Positions 8,313 to 16,207 of a stretch of DNA of 51,870 nt are shown in pieces. Numbering within the stretch: position 1 is the first letter of the stretch; every line of letters starts with the position of its first letter. The notes beneath the pieces were generated by a model, which was given only the letters and a program-made list of their open reading frames with translations, was not told the DNA's origin and searched no databases. Made by a program: the position numbers and the translations under genes. This stretch comes from Candidatus Aphodovivens avistercoris (GTDB lineage: Bacteria; Actinomycetota; Coriobacteriia; Coriobacteriales; Eggerthellaceae): NCBI GenBank assembly GCA_018710945.1, contig DVIW01000009.1:1-51870 (forward strand), read 5' to 3'.

Positions 8313-9497
8313 ATGCTGCATGCGACCGAGGTCAAGCCGGGCATCTTCTGGGTGGGCGGCATCGACTGGAACGAGCGCAACTTCCACGGCTACACCACCG
8401 ACCGCGGCTCCACCTACAACGCGTACCTCATCCTGGACGAGCATCCCACGCTCATCGACACGTGCAAGTCGGGCTTCGCCGACGAGCTCGTCGAGCGCGT
8501 GAGCGAGATCATCGATCCGTCGAAGATAGAGTACCTCATCGCCAACCACGTGGAACAGGACCACTCCGGCGCCATCCCCGCCATCCGCGCCCTGGCTCCC
8601 GACGTGAAGATCTACGCCAGCGCGCCGCATGGCGTGAAAGGCCTGGCCGCGCACTACGGCGATCTGGGCTACATGCCCGTCAAGACTGGCGATAGCCTCT
8701 CCATCGGCCGCCGCACGCTGCAGTTCACCCAGACGGTTATGGTGCACTGGCCCGACAACATGGTGGCGTACTGCCCCGAGGACCGCATCCTGTTCTCCAA
8801 CGACGCGTTCGGCCAGCACTTCGCCTCGTCGAAGCGTTTTGACGACGAGGTGGGTCTGCCGGAGGTTCTGGCCCAGGCCAAGAAGTACTATGCGAACATC
8901 GTGATGCCCTACTCGCGCCACGTGGTGCGCGCGCTCGGGGCGCTGGGCGGGCTGGACATCGACACGATCGCCCCCAGCCACGGCGTCATCTGGCGCAGTC
9001 ACGTGAAGGAGATCCTGGAAACCTACGCGCGCTGGAGCTCGCTTGAGCCGGAAGACTACGCCATCGTGGTGTACGACAGCATGTGGCACACCACCGAGGC
9101 CATGGCCCGCGAAATCGTGGAGGCGTTCGTGGAATGCGGCGTGCCGGCGCGCCTGTTCGACCTGAAAGCGAACCACATCTCCGACATCATGACCGAGGTG
9201 CTGTCGGCGCGCTACGTGGCGGTGGGCTCGCCCACGCTCAACAACGGCATGATGCCCACAGTCGCGGCGTTTCTGTGCTACCTGAAGGGCCTCTCGCCCA
9301 AGGGCGGCTGGGTGGGGCGCGTGGGCATCCCGTTCGGCTCGTACGGCTGGGGGACCAACGGTCCCGATGAGGTTGCCGCGCAGCTTGAGACGTGCGGGTT
9401 CGAGATGCCGCTCGGAACGCTGACGCACCAGTGGGTGGAGGACGAGGAGCATCTGGGCGAGCTGCAGGATGCCATCGTCCGTGCGGTGGGGAAGTAG
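8313..9497 (+). CDS. fprA: Flavodiiron protein (FprA/ROO type)
   Basis: Flavodiiron proteins reduce O2 to water or NO to N2O at a diiron site next to FMN, protecting anaerobes. This 394-residue protein has the usual two domains: a metallo-beta-lactamase-like N-terminal half with iron ligands H79-x-E81-x-D83-H84 (NHVEQDHSG), H145 (VHWPD), D164 (SNDAFGQH) and the later APSHG, and a C-terminal flavodoxin half (VVYDSMWHTTEAMA, GSPTLNNGMMPT, GSYGWG). There is no rubredoxin or flavin-reductase extension, so it needs a separate electron donor. Start ATG 8313 follows AAGGAGG. The dagK-like gene begins 6 bases after its stop. Confidence 0.95.
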   Translation: MLHATEVKPGIFWVGGIDWNERNFHGYTTDRGSTYNAYLILDEHPTLIDTCKSGFADELVERVSEIIDPSKIEYLIANHVEQDHSGAIPAIRALAPDVKIYASAPHGVKGLAAHYGDLGYMPVKTGDSLSIGRRTLQFTQTVMVHWPDNMVAYCPEDRILFSNDAFGQHFASSKRFDDEVGLPEVLAQAKKYYANIVMPYSRHVVRALGALGGLDIDTIAPSHGVIWRSHVKEILETYARWSSLEPEDYAIVVYDSMWHTTEAMAREIVEAFVECGVPARLFDLKANHISDIMTEVLSARYVAVGSPTLNNGMMPTVAAFLCYLKGLSPKGGWVGRVGIPFGSYGWGTNGPDEVAAQLETCGFEMPLGTLTHQWVEDEEHLGELQDAIVRAVGK

Positions 9498-9503
9498 GAT
9501 GCC

Positions 9504-10493
9504 GTGCCCCTTGGCAAGACGCTGCTCATAGCCAATCCCGCCGCCCGCAACGGCGAGGGCGCGCAAGCCGCCCGGAAGGCGGCGGAGCTGCTGCGCGCCG
9601 TGCCGGGCTGCGACTTGGAGGTCGCGCTCACCCGCCGTGCCGGCCACGCGGGCGATCTTGCCGCAGGCGCTGCGGGATTCCAGACTGTGGCGGTGCTGGG
9701 CGGCGACGGCGCCATGCACGAGGCGGCGAACGGCCTTATGCGCCTGCCGCGGGATGAACGCCCCGCGCTGGGCGCGATCCCGGTGGGGTCGGGCAACGAC
9801 TACGCGTTCTCCCTAGGGATGGCGCCCCGGCTCGACTGCGCCGTCTCCCAGCTTGCATCCGCGCCGGTCCGTTGGGTTGATGCGGGGACGTGCAACGGGG
9901 AATTCTTCGTCGAGACGCTTTCGTTCGGGCTCGACGCGGGCATCGCCTTGGACACGATGGAGCGGCGCAAGCGCACGGGCGCGACGGGCACCGCCCTCTA
10001 CATGCGAAGCGGCCTCGACCAGCTGCTGCACCATCTGGACAGCCGCAGGATTCGCGCCCGCTTCTCGGGGATGGGCGATGCCGCCAAGCCGGCGGCGTTT
10101 TGGGATCAGGCGCGCTCCGGCGACGGGTCGGCGGAGGGCGACGTCATCCTGTGCGCCGTGCAGGTCGGCCCCACCTACGGCGGCGGTTTCCACATCTGCC
10201 CCGGAGCGCGCTTCGACGACGGCATGCTGGACGTGTGCATCGCGCATGCGCCGGTCGGCCTGCTGAAGGCGGCGTTCGTGTTCCTGCGGGCGAAGAACGG
10301 CCGCCACTTAAGCTTCCGCGAGATAGAGGCGTTCTCGGCGCGCAGCCTGCACTTGGAGTTCACGGAGCCCCTCCCGGTCCAGATCGACGGCGAGCGCTTG
10401 GAGGCTACCGAATTCGAGATAGGCGTGGAGCCCGCCGCTCTGCGCGTGATCGCGCCGTCGGATGCGGCCTTCGCCGACGCGATGACGGCCTGA
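9504..10493 (+). CDS. Diacylglycerol kinase family lipid kinase
   Basis: Protein of 329 residues of the DAGK_cat/YegS family, which phosphorylate diacylglycerol or related lipids in the cytoplasm. Seen: LLIANPAARNGEGA at the N-terminus, the nucleotide motif written GGDGAMHEAANGLM (most members have GGDGT), IPVGSGNDYAFSLG, and a C-terminal beta-rich domain with GGGFHICPGARFDDGMLDV and QIDGE. The GTG at 9504 is the only start giving the family's N-terminus; it follows the flavodiiron stop by 6 bases, so the pair is likely cotranscribed. The Thr-to-Ala change in the GGDG motif may affect phosphate binding. Exact lipid substrate unknown. Confidence 0.85.
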   Translation: MPLGKTLLIANPAARNGEGAQAARKAAELLRAVPGCDLEVALTRRAGHAGDLAAGAAGFQTVAVLGGDGAMHEAANGLMRLPRDERPALGAIPVGSGNDYAFSLGMAPRLDCAVSQLASAPVRWVDAGTCNGEFFVETLSFGLDAGIALDTMERRKRTGATGTALYMRSGLDQLLHHLDSRRIRARFSGMGDAAKPAAFWDQARSGDGSAEGDVILCAVQVGPTYGGGFHICPGARFDDGMLDVCIAHAPVGLLKAAFVFLRAKNGRHLSFREIEAFSARSLHLEFTEPLPVQIDGERLEATEFEIGVEPAALRVIAPSDAAFADAMTA

Positions 10494-10539
10494 GTTCGGT
10501 CTCAAGCGAGCTTTTCCTCGTAGGCCGAATCCGCCGAAG

Positions 10540-10556
10540 CCCGGGTTTTTCCCGGG
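10540..10556. repeat. CCCGGG hairpin after the lipid kinase
   Basis: CCCGGG-TTTTT-CCCGGG, a perfect 6-bp stem with five T in the loop, 47 bases after the lipid kinase stop. No T tract follows, so it is a weak terminator candidate or a boundary hairpin before the hydrolase promoter. Confidence 0.45.
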
Positions 10557-10561
10557 GTTGA

Positions 10562-10607
10562 TGCACGTAGGTGCACTGTTCTCGAAAAGACTCCGTCGAA
10601 CCATACT
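10562..10607 (+). promoter_or_regulatory. Candidate activator site and promoter of the hydrolase-ACP-kinase operon
   Basis: TTCTCG (10579-10584) and CATACT (10602-10607) are spaced by 17 bases. Immediately upstream is the dyad TGCAC-GTAG-GTGCA (10562-10575), centred about 45 bases before the expected transcription start, where a response-regulator dimer could activate. The nearby NarL-type regulator is the obvious candidate, but binding is inference. Confidence 0.4.
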
Positions 10608-10645
10608 GACCCCAACGGTTGTTGCTCGATCCGAAAGGGGCCATC

Positions 10646-11719
10646 ATGTCGTACGAGTACATCAAAGTTGACGATCGTCGCGATCCGAAATGGGGTCTTC
10701 CCGGAGAGGTTCGCGAGAACTGGAACAATCCCACGATCGCCACGTTCTTCGCCGATATCATGACGCCGGGCTTGTCCCAGGAGGAGATCGACACGGGACG
10801 CGCCATGTTCGAGGGCGCTTTCGAGTCGATGCTGTCCGGAATGGTGATGCCGCCCGAGCTCGAGGCTGCTGGCGAGTGGAGAGAGTATTGGGCGCCGGGA
10901 TGCGTCGAAGAGCCCGATGCTCCCAAGGTGCGGCTGCACGTGCGCGTGCCGAAGGGCGAGTGCGAGGGCAAGCGTCCTTGCATCATGTACTACTTCGCGG
11001 CGGGCATGGGCGGAAAGCCGGATTATTTCGATACCGAGATCGCCCAGTACAGCGCCGACCTCGGCGCGGTCGTCATCGCTCCGCAATACCGTGCGCATCC
11101 TGAGGTGAAACAGCCTGCCCAACTCAACGATCTTCACGCTACGTACCAGTGGGCGCTCGACCATGCCGACGAGCTCAACATCGATCCCGACCTCATCGTC
11201 TTGTCGGGCTACAGCATCGGCGCGATGATGGCGCTCGGCCTCGCTTTCCGCCTGCGTCGATACGGCATCACCCCGCGCGGCCTCTCCATCGTCGCCCCGC
11301 CTGTCGACGATATGGCAAGCGGCCCCAGCTCCCGCATCAGCTATGCGGGTGAGAACCTCGGCTGCGAAGAGCGTGAGATCACGTGGCACAGCTTCTTCGG
11401 CAGCACACGGGTCGCGATGCCCGCGCTCTCGCCGGAGATCGTCCCCGGCCATTGCACCGTCGACGATCTGAAGGGCTTCCCGCCTGTGTTCATGCACATC
11501 ATGGAAAGCGACCCGAACCGCGACGAGGATATCGCATTCTGCAGCAAGCTCCTTGCCGCGAACGTCATGACCGGCATCCATCTGTGGCCCGGCACCAATC
11601 ATGCGACGTTCTACAGCGGCCCGATGTACGAGCTGAAGGCGAAGTTCTACGCAGAGGTGGAAAACGATATCAAGACGCTTATCGAGAAGGACTGCCGCCG
11701 TCCTTGGACGGCCGAATAG
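10646..11719 (+). CDS. Alpha/beta hydrolase, hormone-sensitive-lipase-like (fold 3)
   Basis: Protein of 357 residues, cytoplasmic (no signal peptide). The catalytic triad is visible: Ser190 in GYSIG, Asp289 in MESDPNRDED and His319 in GTNHATF. The spacing and the DxxRDE and NHxxF contexts match the hormone-sensitive-lipase/esterase family. The family's HGGG oxyanion motif is replaced by YYFAAGMGG (around 115-123), which is odd. The family hydrolyses acyl esters; here it may instead deliver an acyl group to the ACP encoded next. Start ATG 10646 follows GAAAGGGG; an in-frame TTG at 10619 has no such site. First gene of a run hydrolase-ACP-phosphotransacylase-acyl kinase. GC content appears lower than in the flanking r-protein genes. 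Substrate not known. Confidence 0.85.
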   Translation: MSYEYIKVDDRRDPKWGLPGEVRENWNNPTIATFFADIMTPGLSQEEIDTGRAMFEGAFESMLSGMVMPPELEAAGEWREYWAPGCVEEPDAPKVRLHVRVPKGECEGKRPCIMYYFAAGMGGKPDYFDTEIAQYSADLGAVVIAPQYRAHPEVKQPAQLNDLHATYQWALDHADELNIDPDLIVLSGYSIGAMMALGLAFRLRRYGITPRGLSIVAPPVDDMASGPSSRISYAGENLGCEEREITWHSFFGSTRVAMPALSPEIVPGHCTVDDLKGFPPVFMHIMESDPNRDEDIAFCSKLLAANVMTGIHLWPGTNHATFYSGPMYELKAKFYAEVENDIKTLIEKDCRRPWTAE

Positions 11720-11785
11720 AGCGGAGGATTCCCTCCGACGCGGCGCCGTCATTCGCTGATCGATTATCGAAGGGAGTTGTGAGAA

Positions 11786-12034
11786 ATGGCTTTCACCAAG
11801 GAGGAGCTTCAGGAGATTCTGCTCGATGCGGTGGGCAAGGCGATCAAGCGCGATCCCGCCACGCTGACCCCTGATCTTCGCTGGCAGGAGGATTTGAACT
11901 TCAAGAGCGTTCAGGGGATGAAGGTGTGCGGCATCTTGAACTACAAGCTCAAGGTGACGGTTCCCCTGCAATCGCTCATCGAGTGCTCGACGTTGCAAGA
12001 CGCCATCGACATGCTCGAGGAAATGACTGCATAG
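11786..12034 (+). CDS. Divergent acyl carrier protein
   Basis: Small acidic protein (82 residues) with acyl-carrier-protein layout: helix I (KEELQEILLDAVGKAI), loop, then the modification site and helix II (DLNFKSVQGMKVCGIL), and a last helix (TLQDAIDMLEEM). The serine for the phosphopantetheine arm is Ser41, but the usual DSL is KSV, so the Asp before the Ser is a Lys. A holo-ACP synthase is encoded about 6 kb downstream in the same cluster, which supports modification. It is probably not the fatty-acid ACP, because no fab genes are near. Preceded by AAGGGAG. Likely carries the acyl group passed to the phosphotransacylase encoded next. Confidence 0.82.
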   Translation: MAFTKEELQEILLDAVGKAIKRDPATLTPDLRWQEDLNFKSVQGMKVCGILNYKLKVTVPLQSLIECSTLQDAIDMLEEMTA

Positions 12035-12107
12035 CGAATAGCTTGCGCAAGCGGGGCGGTCTTGAGCGGCCGTCTCGCTTGCCTCTTCTGGATTGAAAGG
12101 AACGGCA

Positions 12108-13082
12108 ATGGCTGATTTGAGGACGATGTTCATCGAGCGTGCCCGGGAGAAATGCCCCACGGTGATCTTCCCTGAGGCGGAAAACGAAGTGATCGCCAAG
12201 GCTGCGGTCGAAGCAGGCAACCTGGGCATCTGCAAACCTGTGCTCGTTGGCGATGCCGCCGCCATCCAGGGTTTCATCGGCGACGCCGATATCAAGATAA
12301 TCGACATCGATGCTGATCAGGAGGCTATCGAAGAGCTTGCCCAGATCTATGCCGAGCGCGAGGATTTTCCCGTGGAGATCGCGGCCGACATGCTCCGTAA
12401 CAAAATCAACTTCGCAAGCATGTACGTCGGGGCAGGCAAAGCCGACGCCATCGTCGCCGGCTACACATGCGCCACGGCGGACGCCGTGCTGGCCGCTCAG
12501 GAGTACATCGGTTTGTCCGAGGGAGCCAGCATGCCCAACGCCTACGTGATCGTAGAGCCGGACAACTTCACCGGCGGCGAGGATGGGATGCTCATCTATG
12601 CCGACCCGGTCATGGTGGTGCAGCCGTCCAGCGAGGAGCTTGCTTCCATCGCCATCAACACGGCGGCGAGTGCCGAGAAGCTGCTTGGTTGGGAACCCCG
12701 CGTGGCGTGCCTGTCGTTTTCCACCAAGGGCAGCGGCGGCCATCCGGATGCCGAGAAGGTTCGCCGGGCGGTCGAGATCGCGCGCGAGATGCGCCCGGAT
12801 CTGCTCATCGACGGCGAGCTGCAGCTCGATGCGGCGATCATCCCCCGTGTGAGCGAGAAGAAGATCAAGGGAGAGAACGCGCTCAAGGGCACGGCGAACA
12901 TCCTCGTATTCCCGGATTGCGATGCCGGCAACATCACCGTCAAAGCGACGACGCTTTTCGCCAATGGCGGCGGAACCTTCGCCATCATGTGCGGTTTCGC
13001 CAAGCCCGTGGGCGAGTTGTCCCGCAATTCCGATGTCGATGGCATCGTCTTCTCGACTGCCGCAACGGCCGCGCAGTGCTAG
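12108..13082 (+). CDS. Phosphate acyltransferase (PTA/PTB family)
   Basis: Protein of 324 residues, the single-domain size of phosphotransacetylases and phosphotransbutyrylases, which exchange a thioester for an acyl phosphate. Seen: FPEAENEVIAKAA at the N-terminus, PSSEELASIAINTAASAEKL, the LSFSTKGSGGHPDAEKV segment that contacts the CoA or phosphate, DGELQLDAAIIPRVSEKKIKG, and ANILVFPDCDAGNI. ATG 12108 follows AAAGGA; the in-frame TTG at 12093 overlaps that site. Followed 10 bases later by a butyrate-type acyl kinase, the classical pairing for substrate-level phosphorylation. Its partner upstream is an ACP, so acyl-ACP rather than acyl-CoA may be the substrate. Acetyl versus longer-chain preference cannot be told from sequence. 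Confidence 0.88.
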   Translation: MADLRTMFIERAREKCPTVIFPEAENEVIAKAAVEAGNLGICKPVLVGDAAAIQGFIGDADIKIIDIDADQEAIEELAQIYAEREDFPVEIAADMLRNKINFASMYVGAGKADAIVAGYTCATADAVLAAQEYIGLSEGASMPNAYVIVEPDNFTGGEDGMLIYADPVMVVQPSSEELASIAINTAASAEKLLGWEPRVACLSFSTKGSGGHPDAEKVRRAVEIAREMRPDLLIDGELQLDAAIIPRVSEKKIKGENALKGTANILVFPDCDAGNITVKATTLFANGGGTFAIMCGFAKPVGELSRNSDVDGIVFSTAATAAQC

Positions 13083-13092
13083 GAGGGGCGAG

Positions 13093-14211
13093 ATGAGCGA
13101 GAAAATCTATCGAATCCTGACGATCAACCCTGGTTCCACCAGCACTAAGGCGAGCCTCTACGAGAACGATGATGAGGTGTGGAAGGCGAATATCGAGCAT
13201 ACGGCCGAGCAGCTCGATGCCTTCGAGAGCGTGGGGGAGCAAGGCCCGTTCAGGCGCGATGCCGTGCTGTCCGCGTTGGCGGAAGCAGGCAGGGACACCT
13301 CGAAGCTCGATGTGGTCGTCGGCGTGGGCGGTGTGGGATTGGCTGGTATTCCCTACGGCACGTATGCGGTCAACGAGGCTATGCTCGACGATGCGAAGCA
13401 GGGCAAGCATGCCGTCCATCCCAACAATCTCGGCGTGATAATCGCCGACGAGATCGCGAGGACCTGCGGCGCCCAGGCTTACGCGGCGGGCATGGCCTCT
13501 TCGGAGGAATTCCAGGAAGTCGCGCACGTGGGCGGTTTCAAGGAAACTCCTCGCCGCTGCTGCGTGCATATGCTCAACACCAAGGAAGTCGCGTTGCGCC
13601 ATGCCGCCTCGCTCGGTAAGCGCTACGACGACATGAATCTCGTCATCGCCCATGTGGGAGGCGGGATCACCGTGGCGGCGCATCGAAGGGGCAAGGTCGT
13701 CGACGGAACCGACGGCGTGGATCAGGAAGGGCCGATGTCGCCCAACCGCCCCGGCACGGTCAGGCTCATCTCCTTCATGAAGCTGATCGCTGGCAAGACT
13801 GCCGCCGAGCAGAAGAAGCTCGTCTCGTCCCAAGGCGGCTTCGTGAGCCATTTGGGAACCAACGATGCGCGCAAGGTGCGCCAGATGGCAAAGGATGGAG
13901 ACGAGTACGCGGCGCTTGTCTACGACGCCTTGCTCTACCAGGTGGGCGGTTGGATCGGCCATATGGCAGCCGTTCTCAAAGGCGAAGTGGATGGCGTGAT
14001 CCTGACCGGCGGCCTCATGAACGACGAGTACGCCGCGGACTACGTTAAGGGCATGGTCGAGTGGATCGCCCCCGTTTCCGTCTATCCCGGGGAGCTTGAA
14101 GGAGAAGCCCTGGCTTCCGCCGCGCTGCGCGTCCTTCGTGGGGAGGAAGCGCTGCTCGAGTACACGAGCGAGTCCGTCTGGAACGGCTTCGACCACCTCA
14201 AGCGTCTATAA
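13093..14211 (+). CDS. Butyrate kinase-type acyl kinase
   Basis: Protein of 372 residues of the ASKHA acetate/butyrate kinase family, which turns an acyl phosphate and ADP into the free acid and ATP. It resembles butyrate kinase: ILTINPGSTSTKASLYE (phosphate 1), VVVGVGGVGLAGIPYGTY, HPNNLGVIIADEIA, HMLNTKEVALRHA, NLVIAHVGGGITVAAH (phosphate 2), QEGPMSPNRPGT, and DGVILTGGLMNDE (adenosine). ATG 13093 was chosen over a longer frame because AGGAGG overlaps the stop of the preceding gene at 13081-13086. Tight spacing implies cotranslation. The chain length of the acid is not predictable; branched or aromatic acids are also handled by relatives. Confidence 0.9.
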   Translation: MSEKIYRILTINPGSTSTKASLYENDDEVWKANIEHTAEQLDAFESVGEQGPFRRDAVLSALAEAGRDTSKLDVVVGVGGVGLAGIPYGTYAVNEAMLDDAKQGKHAVHPNNLGVIIADEIARTCGAQAYAAGMASSEEFQEVAHVGGFKETPRRCCVHMLNTKEVALRHAASLGKRYDDMNLVIAHVGGGITVAAHRRGKVVDGTDGVDQEGPMSPNRPGTVRLISFMKLIAGKTAAEQKKLVSSQGGFVSHLGTNDARKVRQMAKDGDEYAALVYDALLYQVGGWIGHMAAVLKGEVDGVILTGGLMNDEYAADYVKGMVEWIAPVSVYPGELEGEALASAALRVLRGEEALLEYTSESVWNGFDHLKRL

Positions 14212-14224
14212 AGACCCTTTCCCA

Positions 14225-14260
14225 ACGACGGCGGGATCGATGCCCGCCGTCGTGCCTTTC
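14225..14260 (+). terminator. Stem-loop between the acyl kinase and the MFS gene
   Basis: A perfect 11-bp stem (14225-14235 with 14243-14253) with a 7-base loop, followed by GCCTTTC. The T run is short, so it may be a weak terminator that lowers expression of the transporter relative to the enzymes, or a 3'-end stabiliser. Confidence 0.6.
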
Positions 14261-14282
14261 CATCGAAAAAGAGGTGCATCAC

Positions 14283-15533
14283 ATGCACGGATCCTCTGCA
14301 AGCCCTTGGTGCTGGGCTCAGCTCGTCGCATGCTGTCTGCTGTGCGCGTTCGCCTTCGCGCTGCCGCTTCCCTGTTTCGGCGTATTCGTTTCTCCCATGG
14401 TCGAAACATTCGGCAGCAGCGTGACGGAAGTGAACCTGTATTTCACGTTCATGACCGCCGCCGCGGTCGTTTCGTGCGCTGTCGGGGAGCGGATCCTCGA
14501 TAAAAGGATGCGCTCGACAGTGGTGGTCTGCGTGTTCGCCATGGCCGCGGCGTATGCGGCGTTGGCGCTCGTCCCCAGCATCGCGATGGTCTGGCTGGCC
14601 GGCGCGGTTGCGGGGCTGTGCTATCCGCTTTGCACGACGATGCTCGTCCCGATCCACATCAACCGTTGGTTCTCGAAACGGCAGGGAACGTTCATCGGCG
14701 TTTCGTTCGCGTTGGTGGGACTGTCGGGAATGGTGTTCGGGCCGCTGCTCACGGCGGGGATCGCCGGGTTCGGCTGGCGCGCCACGCTTGCTGGTGCGGC
14801 GGTCGCGATGCTTGCGGTGTGCGTTTCCGCTGCGGTTTTCCTGTTGAGATCGGATCCCGCTTCGGTTGGCGTTGAGCCTTACGGTGGAATGCGGGATGCG
14901 ATCGAGGCGCGAGAAGACGGCCGGGCTCGTTCGGCCTGCGCGCCATATTTCGGCATCCCTTTCGCGTTCGCCGCCCTAGCCGCGCTCTTGAGCGGCGTTC
15001 TGGGGGATCTCAACACGCAAGTGAACGCAGTCGCCCAGCAGTCCGGGTTCGATGCGGTGACGGCGGGGGTTGCGTTTTCCTGCATATCGGGCGGTTTGGT
15101 CGTGGGGAAGGTTGCTTTGGGGTCGATCAGGGATGCGAGGGGATCGGCGGTTTCGATCTCGTTCGGCTGCGTGTGCGGGGTGGTTGCGTTCGCCCTCCTG
15201 GCTTTCTCCATTTCCACCGATGGCGCCGCCCTGTTGTTCATCGGCTCGGCGCTTGCGGGGATATGCACATGCCTGGGAACCGTTGCCCCTGCGTTGCTTG
15301 CCGCGGACGCTTTCGACCCTCGGCATCATGCGCGGGCGGTAGGGCACCTGACGGCGTTTTGCAATGCCGGCATGGCGGTGGGCGCTCCCCTCTACAGCTT
15401 GTCGTTCGATTTGGCGGGGAGCTATCTTCCCGTCACGTTGTCCCTTTGCGCTATCGCGGTTCTGACGGCGATAGCGAGCCTCGTCTCCGTGCGCGCGCGG
15501 AAAGCGGCTTCCGCCTGTTCGATGATGGGGTAA
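14283..15533 (+). CDS. MFS transporter (oxalate/formate or monocarboxylate-like)
   Basis: Polytopic membrane protein of 416 residues with about 12 hydrophobic segments in two halves. Seen: a first helix ending GVFVSPMVETFG, the loop 2-3 motif diverged (ERILDKRM), and NRWFSKRQGTFIGVSFALVGLSGMVFGPL, which resembles oxalate/formate antiporter and monocarboxylate-carrier relatives. The central loop (about 190-215) is charged. ATG 14283 was preferred to the GTG at 14274 because AAGAGG lies just upstream of the ATG. It follows the acyl-kinase gene, so it may import the substrate or export the acid made by the kinase. It ends 10 bases from the convergent response-regulator gene with no clear terminator between. 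Confidence 0.85.
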   Translation: MHGSSASPWCWAQLVACCLLCAFAFALPLPCFGVFVSPMVETFGSSVTEVNLYFTFMTAAAVVSCAVGERILDKRMRSTVVVCVFAMAAAYAALALVPSIAMVWLAGAVAGLCYPLCTTMLVPIHINRWFSKRQGTFIGVSFALVGLSGMVFGPLLTAGIAGFGWRATLAGAAVAMLAVCVSAAVFLLRSDPASVGVEPYGGMRDAIEAREDGRARSACAPYFGIPFAFAALAALLSGVLGDLNTQVNAVAQQSGFDAVTAGVAFSCISGGLVVGKVALGSIRDARGSAVSISFGCVCGVVAFALLAFSISTDGAALLFIGSALAGICTCLGTVAPALLAADAFDPRHHARAVGHLTAFCNAGMAVGAPLYSLSFDLAGSYLPVTLSLCAIAVLTAIASLVSVRARKAASACSMMG

Positions 15534-15543
15534 GGGATCGGCG

Positions 15544-16203
15544 TCATATCCTGTCGATCGGACCGTCGCAGCCGTCTTGATCAACGAGCCCGTGCTCCAT
15601 CGCGTAGCGAACCAGATCGGCAACGCCATGGCAGTCGAGCTTGTTCATGAGGTTCGCCCTATGCCATTCGACCGTCTTCACGCTCAGATTGAGGGTTCTC
15701 GCTATCTGGGAGTTCTTCATGCCCTGGACGACTGCCTGGAGAACCTCCTTCTCCCGCGGCGTCAACGTGTCATAAGGGTCGATGATGCGCTTTTTCGCCC
15801 GACGCGCCACCATGCGTGCCATCGCAGGATGGAGGTAGAACTCTCCGCGCTCCACGGCGCGCAACGCAGCGACGAACTCCTCGCCGGCGGCTCGTTTCCC
15901 GATGCACCCCGAGACGTCGGCATCGAGGATCGCCTCCAGAAACTGCTGCTCTTCATGCTGGGTCATGATGAGGATCTTCGCGTCGGGATGAGCCTTCAAT
16001 ATGATCTTCGAGGCCTCGATACCTCCCATTTCCGGCATGGTGACATCCATAACGGCGATGTCGGGAAGTTCGCGCTCGAAAAGCTCTATCGCCTCCCGCC
16101 CATTGGAGGCTTGCCCTACGACTTCGATGTCGTTTTCCATTTCGACCATTGCCGCCAAGCCTGAACGCAAAAGCGTATGGTCATCCACGATGATGATGCG
16201 CAT
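15544..16203 (-). CDS. NarL/FixJ-family response regulator
   Basis: Response regulator of 219 residues. The receiver domain has the acidic pair in IIIVDDHTLL, the phospho-acceptor Asp53 in VMDVTMPEMGG, and the conserved Lys in GCIGKRAAG. The C-terminal LuxR-type helix-turn-helix spans about 147-190 (LTPREKEVLQAVVQGMKNSQ, then SVKTVEWHR). It is encoded 4 bases after the histidine kinase stop, so the two are cotranscribed. It probably controls the adjacent hydrolase-ACP-kinase operon and perhaps the divergent holo-ACP synthase. The target sites are not known; dyads at 10562-10575 and 17787-17800 are candidates. Confidence 0.95.
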   Translation of the reverse strand: MRIIIVDDHTLLRSGLAAMVEMENDIEVVGQASNGREAIELFERELPDIAVMDVTMPEMGGIEASKIILKAHPDAKILIMTQHEEQQFLEAILDADVSGCIGKRAAGEEFVAALRAVERGEFYLHPAMARMVARRAKKRIIDPYDTLTPREKEVLQAVVQGMKNSQIARTLNLSVKTVEWHRANLMNKLDCHGVADLVRYAMEHGLVDQDGCDGPIDRI

Positions 16204-16207
16204 GCGA

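Noticed and set aside
6852..9719. Open frame of 955 residues on the minus strand opposite tig and the flavodiiron gene
   Set aside because: It spans two well-supported genes and a terminator on the other strand and has no recognisable motif.
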